From contig LCET01000005.1 of assembly GCA_000995185.1 (NCBI GenBank), positions 1 through 44,215 of the forward strand: 44,215 bases of DNA, given 5' to 3'. The notes beneath the pieces were generated by a model that saw only the letters and a list, made by a program, of their open reading frames with translations, was not told the origin of the DNA and did no database searches. Positions 39,008 through 44,215 of the stretch are shown here, piece after piece. The position numbers and the translations under genes were made by a program. Source of the stretch: Candidatus Woesebacteria bacterium GW2011_GWC1_42_9. Lineage in GTDB: Bacteria; Patescibacteriota; Microgenomatia; UBA8517. Within the stretch, counting starts at the first letter, position 1, and every line of letters starts with the position of its first letter.

Positions 39008-40147
39008 ATGGAGAGTATTGATTCTGTCTTAACGAGGGGAGTAGAGCAAATACTACCAAATAAAAACGCGCTGACTAGCCTTATGGAAAAAAGAAAAATT
39101 ACCCTCTACCAGGGTTTTGATCCCACTAAGCCAAGTCTTCACATCGGCAACCTCATTGGTATAAGAAAGCTAGCTCAATTTCAAAAACTAGGCCACAAGG
39201 TAATTTTTTTGATTGGGGACTTTACAGCAATGATTGGCGACCCGACGGACAAAAAGGCAACCCGCAGGCAGTTATCAAAAAAACAAATTGAGGAAAATCT
39301 CGCAGGATACAAGGGCCAAATCGAGAAGGTCCTCAAGCTTGAAGGGAGTAACCCCGCCGAGATCAAATATAATTCTGAATGGCTTTCTAAAATGAACTTT
39401 AAGGAGACGCTTGGACTTGCCTCAAATTTTACCGTCCAACAAATGCTGGAGCGGGATTTCTTCCAAGAAAGGTTAAAAAACGAGAAGCCAATTTTCCTAC
39501 ATGAATTTCTATACCCCCTGATGCAGGGGTATGACTCCGTTGTTCTGGATGTTGATCTGGAAATTGGCGGAAATGACCAATTATTTAATATGATGACGGG
39601 AAGAACCTTAATGAGAAGCCTTAAAAAGAAAGACAAATTTGTGCTAACTACCAAATTACTGACTGATCCCCAGGGAACCAAGATGGGTAAAACTGAGGGA
39701 AATACTATTAATTTAACAGACAACTCCTCCGATATGTTTAGCAAAGTGATGTCTTTACCGGATACTTTTATCAAGCTCGGGTTTGAACTTTTAACAGACG
39801 CCAATCTAGCTAGTATCGATAAAAATCCCCTCCTTGCTAAAAAACAGTTAGCTTTTGAAGTTGTCCTACAAATTCATGGAGAAAAAAATGCTAATGAGGC
39901 TAGAGACAATTTCAGCCAAACATTTCAAAAAAAAGCGCCCAGATACGATAAGGTTGTCGAGCATGCCCCGACCCTCGTTGAAATTGTTTCAAAAGTTTCC
40001 AGGAGCGCCTCAAAAGCAAAAAGAATGATTAAAGAGGGAGCCGTTGACGTAGATGAAGCTACCATCAGCGATCCAAAATACCAGATTAAAGGCGGAGAAA
40101 GAATAAAAATTGGTAAAAAAACTTTTATTAAAGTCGCAAGGCCATGA
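39008..40147 (+). CDS. tyrS: Tyrosyl-tRNA synthetase
   Basis: 379 aa. Class I: YQGFDPTKPSLHIGN (HIGH variant HIGN), GGNDQLFNMM, KMGKT in the KMSKS position, and a C-terminal S4 RNA-binding domain (AKRMIKEGAVDVDEA...GERIKIGKKTFIKV). The HIGN/KMGKT combination fits the TyrRZ-like branch more than the E. coli form. Confidence 0.95.
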   Translation: MESIDSVLTRGVEQILPNKNALTSLMEKRKITLYQGFDPTKPSLHIGNLIGIRKLAQFQKLGHKVIFLIGDFTAMIGDPTDKKATRRQLSKKQIEENLAGYKGQIEKVLKLEGSNPAEIKYNSEWLSKMNFKETLGLASNFTVQQMLERDFFQERLKNEKPIFLHEFLYPLMQGYDSVVLDVDLEIGGNDQLFNMMTGRTLMRSLKKKDKFVLTTKLLTDPQGTKMGKTEGNTINLTDNSSDMFSKVMSLPDTFIKLGFELLTDANLASIDKNPLLAKKQLAFEVVLQIHGEKNANEARDNFSQTFQKKAPRYDKVVEHAPTLVEIVSKVSRSASKAKRMIKEGAVDVDEATISDPKYQIKGGERIKIGKKTFIKVARP

Positions 40148-40254
40148 TGCAAGGAAAAAAACAAAAAAAATTTTTTAAAATTTTGATATTAATTGCCGGG
40201 ATTGGTTTGCTCCTAACTACTTTCTTGCCAATTTTTTCGGTGATTCTAAGGTGA
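40144..40254 (+). CDS. 36-aa single-helix membrane mini-protein
   Basis: MMQGKKQKKFFKILILIAGIGLLLTTFLPIFSVILR. A basic start then one helix. ATG overlaps the tyrS TGA and its own TGA overlaps the recG GTG, so the frame is exactly bridged between two real genes. It resembles the DUF4044-like class of tiny membrane proteins; no function is known. Confidence 0.6.
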   Translation: MMQGKKQKKFFKILILIAGIGLLLTTFLPIFSVILR

Positions 40255-42200
40255 AATTAAACAACCCAGTAACAGATATCCCTTTAATTGGTGACGCTTA
40301 CTTTAGAAAATTAAAAAGGCTTGATATTAAAACAGTTGGAGATCTTTTGTTACATATTCCCACGCGCTTTCTAGACCTCAGCTCAACTTCAAAAATATCT
40401 GAGATGAAATTAAATGAGACGGCAACAATAATTGGTCAGGTAATATCGATTACCAACACTTACACAAAAAAAGGAAGGATCGTCCAAAATGCTGTTCTTT
40501 CCGATGGCAGGGACACAATCAATATTATTTGGTTTGGACAGCACTATTTAGTTAAGTCGATTTCTCCCGGAACCCTTTTATCGGTTGCCGGGAAGCTTGG
40601 ATTTTGGGGAAGGAAAAAATCCATCATCAGTCCAAGTTTTGAAAAACTTGACCCCGGGAAAGAGACCATACACACCGGCAGATTGGTCCCAATTTACCCT
40701 GAAACTGCCGGACTTACCTCGAAGTGGCTCAGGAGCAGGATTAATTTCGCTTTAAAAAACATCAAATACCCCAATGAATACCTCGGTGACTCAGAACTCG
40801 GCGGAATAAAAGCTATTAGCTTGCCTCTTTCGATCAAAAAAATTCATCTTCCCAAAAACTTAAAAGAATGGGAAAAAGCCAGAAGAAGATTGGGATTCGA
40901 AGAATTAGTCCGTTTACAGAAAGAAACCATAAAGAAAAAAAAATCTTGGCGGAAAAATAAGCCGTTTGGAAAAATTAAAATAAAACTCAAAATAAACGAA
41001 TTCAGTAAAACACTGCCCTTTAAGCTCACTAATTCGCAAAATCAAGCAATAAACGAAATATTAAGCGATCTCTCAAGAGATATGCCAATGAATAGGCTTC
41101 TTACGGGGGATGTCGGCTCAGGTAAAACAGTTGTTGCCGCGGCGGGGATAGCGGTTTGCCTTAGAAATAATCTAACGAGCGTATTATTAGCACCAACTCA
41201 AATACTAGCAGAGCAACACTTTAATTCATTAAAGAAGCTCCTTAATTTAGATAAGACTGATATTTCACTCATAACGTCATCTCGCAAAGGGAATCCTGAC
41301 TCAAAAGTAATCATCGGGACTCACTCCCTTCTCCATAAATCTAAAGAGCTAAGAAATATTGGCCTTCTGATCATCGATGAACAGCATCGTTTTGGAGTAG
41401 AACAAAGAAATATTCTAGCGCAACAGAGACAGGTTCCTCATATTCTCACAATGACGGCAACTCCGATCCCCAGGACTGTAGCCTTAACTCTTTATGGGGA
41501 TCTTACGATTAGCAATTTAACCGAAATGCCCAAGGGAAGAAAAAAGATAACTACTTGGATCGTCCCTTCCGTTAAACGAAAAAGGGCCTATAAATGGGTC
41601 GAAAGTGAAATTAAAACCCATAGAACACAAGCTTTTGTGGTCTGCCCCTTAATCACCGAAAGCGACAAAGATAGTATGAAACAAGTCAAAGCGGCAACGA
41701 AAGAAAGAGAAGAAATTTCAAAACTCATCCCATCCCTGGCCATTGAAGTCCTCCACGGCCGGCTTCCGTCAATGGAAAAAACAAAAATAATTAATAAGTT
41801 TAGAAAAGGGAAAATTAATCTTTTGGTATCTACGCCCGTGGTCGAGGTTGGAATCGATATCTCTAATGCTACCATCATGATCATCGAAGGAGCAGATCGC
41901 TTTGGACTTTCACAGCTTCATCAGCTAAGAGGAAGGGTGGGGAGAGGAGACAAAAAATCTTACTGTCTCCTCTTTACCGAATCACAATCTGAAAAAATTA
42001 TCACGCGACTTGCGGCAATCAAGTCTATCAAAACTGGCAGGGAGCTTGCCGAAATGGATCTAAAGCTAAGAGGACCTGGGGAAGTGTTTGGGTTCAAGCA
42101 ACATGGCATCGCAGATCTCAAAATTGCAAAATGGACAGATATTAACCTCATCAAACAATCAAAAAAGTACGCAGAAAAAATGCCGAAGCAAAGTTTATAA
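40251..42200 (+). CDS. recG: ATP-dependent DNA helicase RecG
   Basis: 649 aa, GTG start. N-terminal wedge OB domain (TATIIGQVISITNT...SVAGKLGFWG), Walker A GDVGSGKT, DEQH box (LLIIDEQHRFG), MTATPIPRT, and the C-terminal helicase lobe with QLRGRVGRG and the TRG-like wedge end ELAEMDLKLRGPGE. Branch migration at stalled forks. Confidence 0.96.
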   Translation: MKLNNPVTDIPLIGDAYFRKLKRLDIKTVGDLLLHIPTRFLDLSSTSKISEMKLNETATIIGQVISITNTYTKKGRIVQNAVLSDGRDTINIIWFGQHYLVKSISPGTLLSVAGKLGFWGRKKSIISPSFEKLDPGKETIHTGRLVPIYPETAGLTSKWLRSRINFALKNIKYPNEYLGDSELGGIKAISLPLSIKKIHLPKNLKEWEKARRRLGFEELVRLQKETIKKKKSWRKNKPFGKIKIKLKINEFSKTLPFKLTNSQNQAINEILSDLSRDMPMNRLLTGDVGSGKTVVAAAGIAVCLRNNLTSVLLAPTQILAEQHFNSLKKLLNLDKTDISLITSSRKGNPDSKVIIGTHSLLHKSKELRNIGLLIIDEQHRFGVEQRNILAQQRQVPHILTMTATPIPRTVALTLYGDLTISNLTEMPKGRKKITTWIVPSVKRKRAYKWVESEIKTHRTQAFVVCPLITESDKDSMKQVKAATKEREEISKLIPSLAIEVLHGRLPSMEKTKIINKFRKGKINLLVSTPVVEVGIDISNATIMIIEGADRFGLSQLHQLRGRVGRGDKKSYCLLFTESQSEKIITRLAAIKSIKTGRELAEMDLKLRGPGEVFGFKQHGIADLKIAKWTDINLIKQSKKYAEKMPKQSL

Positions 42201-42224
42201 TTTTACTTCTGGTAATCTTCAAGT

Positions 42225-42230
42225 TAAAAT
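42225..42230 (+). promoter_or_regulatory. -10 box of rpmF
   Basis: TAAAAT, 5 nt before ATG 42236. Confidence 0.5.
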
Positions 42231-42235
42231 AGGGC

Positions 42236-42388
42236 ATGGCACCAGTACCAAAAAAGAAACATACGAAATCCCGCTCGGGCAAAAGAAGGGACAAAATCAA
42301 ATTGGCTTTGCCGAATATTGTTAAGTGTTCCTCATGCAAGAAATTCAAGCTCCCACACAGGGCTTGTCCCCACTGTGGAAGCAAATGA
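42236..42388 (+). CDS. rpmF: 50S ribosomal protein bL32
   Basis: 50 aa: MAPVPKKKHTKSRSGKRRDK, then IVKCSSCKKFKLPHRACPHCG with four zinc cysteines. A full L32 with its zinc site kept. First gene of rpmF-nusB-rnc-rpsP-khpA. Confidence 0.95.
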   Translation: MAPVPKKKHTKSRSGKRRDKIKLALPNIVKCSSCKKFKLPHRACPHCGSK

Positions 42389-42391
42389 TCT

Positions 42392-42751
42392 ATGAAGTCA
42401 GCTAAAGACCCGCGCCATAAAAGAAGACAACTGGCGGTGAAGGATTTATTCGCCTATTCGTTTAACAAAAACCAAGACTCCTCGAAGGGAGCAAAGAATA
42501 TCATTAACCAAATTAAGGCTATTGATGAACTTATCTCGGAATCGGCTCCAGCCTGGCCGATAGACAAGCTAAATAAGATTGACTTGGCAATTTTGAGACT
42601 AGCCACGTACGAAATTAAATTCACCGATACCCCTCCCAAAGTAGCGATCGACGAGGCAGTCGAAATAGCCAAGGAGTATGGAGGCGAAAGTTCACCTTCC
42701 TTTGTTAATGGGGTACTAGGAAAAATATTATCGTCCAAAAAAGATGAGTAA
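42392..42751 (+). CDS. nusB: Transcription antitermination factor NusB
   Basis: 119 aa, all-helical. [64 protein letters not shown] are family blocks. Binds boxA RNA with S10 in rRNA transcription. Starts 3 nt after rpmF; overlaps rnc by 8 nt. Confidence 0.95.
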   Translation: MKSAKDPRHKRRQLAVKDLFAYSFNKNQDSSKGAKNIINQIKAIDELISESAPAWPIDKLNKIDLAILRLATYEIKFTDTPPKVAIDEAVEIAKEYGGESSPSFVNGVLGKILSSKKDE

Positions 42752-43421
42752 ATTAAATTTAATTAAGAAAAAATTTAAAGATAAAAACATACTACTTGAG
42801 GCGCTCACTCATAGATCGTGGAAAAATGAAAATAAAAACAAAAGAAGCCACAATGAACGCCTAGAATTTTTGGGCGACGCAGTCTTGGAACTAATTGTCT
42901 CCGACTTCTTGTTCCACAAGTTACCCACCAAGCCCGAGGGGATCCTTACAATCCTCCGAGGGAAAATCGTTAATACGACAAATCTGGCAAAAGTTGCTAG
43001 GGCACTCTCTTTAGGTAATGAACTATACATCGGAAAAGGCGAGGACAAAGAAGGAGGGAGGGAAAATAGCTCACTTCTAGCCAATGCCGTCGAAGCCCTT
43101 ATTGGTGCAATTTATCTGGACAAAGGATATGATGAAGCCGAAAAATTTATAGAGAATCATGTCCTTCATGATTTTGAAGACAAACTAAGTCAACCTCTGA
43201 AAGATGACAAAAGCAGTCTTCAGGAAGCCGTGCAATCCAAGAATTTATCTGCCCCCAAATATAAAGTTTTATCCGAGGAAGGACCTGATCATAATAAAGT
43301 ATATGTCGTGGGGGTGTATATCGAAAATAAGAAGTATGGTGAAGGCAAAGGTCAAAGCAAAAGCAAGGCGGAACAGACCGCCGCGAAGGCAGGACTTGTT
43401 ACTTTCAACTCAAAATACTAA
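42744..43421 (+). CDS. rnc: Ribonuclease III
   Basis: 225 aa. RNase III signature [14 protein letters not shown] (37-50; Glu41 and Asp45 catalytic), second acidic site [16 protein letters not shown] with Asn114 where many family members have Asp and Glu117 kept, and a C-terminal dsRBD ([15 protein letters not shown]...[13 protein letters not shown]). Processes rRNA and structured mRNAs. Confidence 0.95.
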   Translation: MSKLNLIKKKFKDKNILLEALTHRSWKNENKNKRSHNERLEFLGDAVLELIVSDFLFHKLPTKPEGILTILRGKIVNTTNLAKVARALSLGNELYIGKGEDKEGGRENSSLLANAVEALIGAIYLDKGYDEAEKFIENHVLHDFEDKLSQPLKDDKSSLQEAVQSKNLSAPKYKVLSEEGPDHNKVYVVGVYIENKKYGEGKGQSKSKAEQTAAKAGLVTFNSKY

Positions 43422-43432
43422 AATACTGACTC

Positions 43433-43657
43433 ATGGTGAAAATTAGACTATCTCGGGGGGGAAAACGAAATGATCCCTCATACCGTATCATCGCGATTGA
43501 TTCCCGCAAAAAGCGGGGAGGAGAGTCATTGGCTGTACTTGGTTTTTGGCATCCGAAAAGTAAGTTAATCAAAATAGACCGTAAGAAAATCGATGAATGG
43601 GCTGAAAAAGGCGCTCAAATTTCACCAGCGGTCATTAAACTCATTGGTAAAAAATGA
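43433..43657 (+). CDS. rpsP: 30S ribosomal protein bS16
   Basis: 74 aa: MVKIRLSRGGKRNDPSYRII, DSRKKRGGESLAVLGFWHP, IDEWAEKGAQISPAVIKLI. Standard bS16. Confidence 0.97.
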   Translation: MVKIRLSRGGKRNDPSYRIIAIDSRKKRGGESLAVLGFWHPKSKLIKIDRKKIDEWAEKGAQISPAVIKLIGKK

Positions 43658-43881
43658 AAAAACTCCTGGAATTTTTAATTTCAAGCATCACTGGCTCAGA
43701 TAAGTTCTCCGTAACCAAAGAATCAAACGAAGCCCAAGATAACTATGTTGTTAAGGCGGATCCAGAAATAATTGGATTAATCATCGGCAAAGATGGTAAA
43801 ACTATAAAAAATATAAGAAGAATTATGTCGATAAAGGCGACTCTCGACGACAAGATGGTTAACGTCTCCGTAAGCGACTAA
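43654..43881 (+). CDS. khpA: KH-domain RNA-binding protein KhpA
   Basis: 75 aa with one KH domain; GLIIGKDGKTIKNIRRIM carries the GxxG loop (GKDG). Follows rpsP by ATGA overlap, the usual order rpsP-khpA. Converges on the pilO-like gene with a 4-nt stop overlap. Confidence 0.95.
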   Translation: MKKLLEFLISSITGSDKFSVTKESNEAQDNYVVKADPEIIGLIIGKDGKTIKNIRRIMSIKATLDDKMVNVSVSD

Positions 43882-44215
43882 AAAGAAAAAGGATTTTCCC
43901 GCGCGGGGGCAGCAATTAACTCACCCGCGGCTCCACCAAGCGGGGTGGTAAATGTAGACAAAGTGTTTAGTACCGCAAGCTCTTCATCTGAAAGGCTCGA
44001 AATGGCTTCTGTGATCGAAGGTAACTTTTCTGGGAGAGGCGACCAAAACGAACTTAATACAATCTGTGCAGAAACAACTTCCGCATTCGTGGACATATCG
44101 ACACTTGAGATATTAATCAATGGTAAAAGTCTCCCGATATCCGCCAAAAAGCCCGATGCCTGTGTGTAGGTCCCCTTGACCACAAACGACAAATCAACTC
44201 TTGAAAGTTCTCCTT
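43878..44215 (-). CDS. PilO-like type IV pilus assembly protein, 5' part outside the window
   Basis: Frame open at the right edge, so only the C-terminal 111 residues are visible. The beta-alpha pattern LSRVDLSFVVKGTYTQASGFLADIGRLLPLINISSVDMST matches the ferredoxin-like C-terminal domain of PilO. Membrane alignment component of a type IV pilus. Neighbouring pil genes would be expected beyond 44215. Confidence 0.72.
   Translation of the reverse strand, partial: GELSRVDLSFVVKGTYTQASGFLADIGRLLPLINISSVDMSTNAEVVSAQIVLSSFWSPLPEKLPSITEAISSLSDEELAVLNTLSTFTTPLGGAAGELIAAPARENPFSF

Noticed and set aside
1-44215. TGA recoding to glycine or tryptophan
   Set aside because: Genes end at TGA with normal protein length and overlapping ATGA junctions; TGA acts as a stop.
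1-44215. CRISPR array or insertion sequence
   Set aside because: No regularly spaced repeats and no transposase or cas-like gene found.

Overview
The window looks like a piece of chromosome from a Candidate Phyla Radiation (Patescibacteria) bacterium. I infer this from the gene content and the reduced architecture of its proteins; there is no 16S gene to test it. A trigger factor lacks its PPIase domain, UvrC lacks the HhH tail, ThrRS lacks the TGS domain and PheT lacks the EMAPII-like tRNA-binding domain. Intergenic gaps are tiny, tRNAs are scattered among protein genes, and there are several membrane-anchored orphan proteins. Base composition is about 40% GC by eye. TGA acts as an ordinary stop codon throughout, which argues against the TGA-recoding lineages (Gracilibacteria, SR1).

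Layout. 1-9229: a chain of nearly overlapping + strand genes (uvrA partial, transglutaminase-like protein, uvrC, holin-like membrane protein, secG, anchored oligopeptide-binding protein, cyclophilin, unknown protein), then a small - strand gene. 9230-10032: a frameshifted mini-gene coupled to a Nudix hydrolase. 10053-13580: a - strand block with tRNA-His, two small proteins, and a mixed operon tRNA-Arg, tRNA-Leu, dsbA-like, VKOR, tRNA-Gly, pyrD. 13623-16511: a DRG-type GTPase, tRNA clusters and a GC-rich secreted protein. 16479-19193: an M50/PqqD-like membrane protease divergent from a 49-aa CxxC peptide and a 424-aa unknown protein. 19241-22268: more tRNAs, a lysozyme-like protein, a methyltransferase, a candidate small RNA, an eight-cysteine protein and a DUF192 protein. 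22265-25011: a Y-family polymerase, an AlkD-like glycosylase and small proteins. 25094-29909: an Nramp-like transporter, an alpha/beta hydrolase, a second holin-like protein, trigger factor and tRNAs. 29959-36178: thrS, infC-rpmI-rplT and pheS-pheT. 36226-44215: PBP1A, tyrS, recG, rpmF-nusB-rnc-rpsP-khpA and a partial pilO-like gene.

Genes that work together: UvrA and UvrC (excision repair) with the Y-family polymerase, AlkD and RecG (repair and tolerance); DsbA-like protein with VKOR (extracytoplasmic disulfide formation); infC-rpmI-rplT-pheS-pheT and rpmF-nusB-rnc-rpsP-khpA (translation and RNA processing).

The most unusual signal is not a protein. Two unrelated tRNA genes, tRNA-His(GUG) on the - strand and tRNA-Leu(CAG) on the + strand, are each preceded, 52 and 51 nt upstream, by an exact 21-nt copy of their own 5' end that stops at the same D-loop GGTA. 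Each copy runs into a hairpin with a shared core (AGSAAASCTTGGCCA) whose stem differs by a compensatory base-pair change, followed by a segment complementary to that tRNA's own D-arm. A second theme is leaderless expression: many -10 boxes sit only 5-8 nt before start codons, and two mRNAs begin 4 nt after the 3' end of a co-transcribed tRNA.
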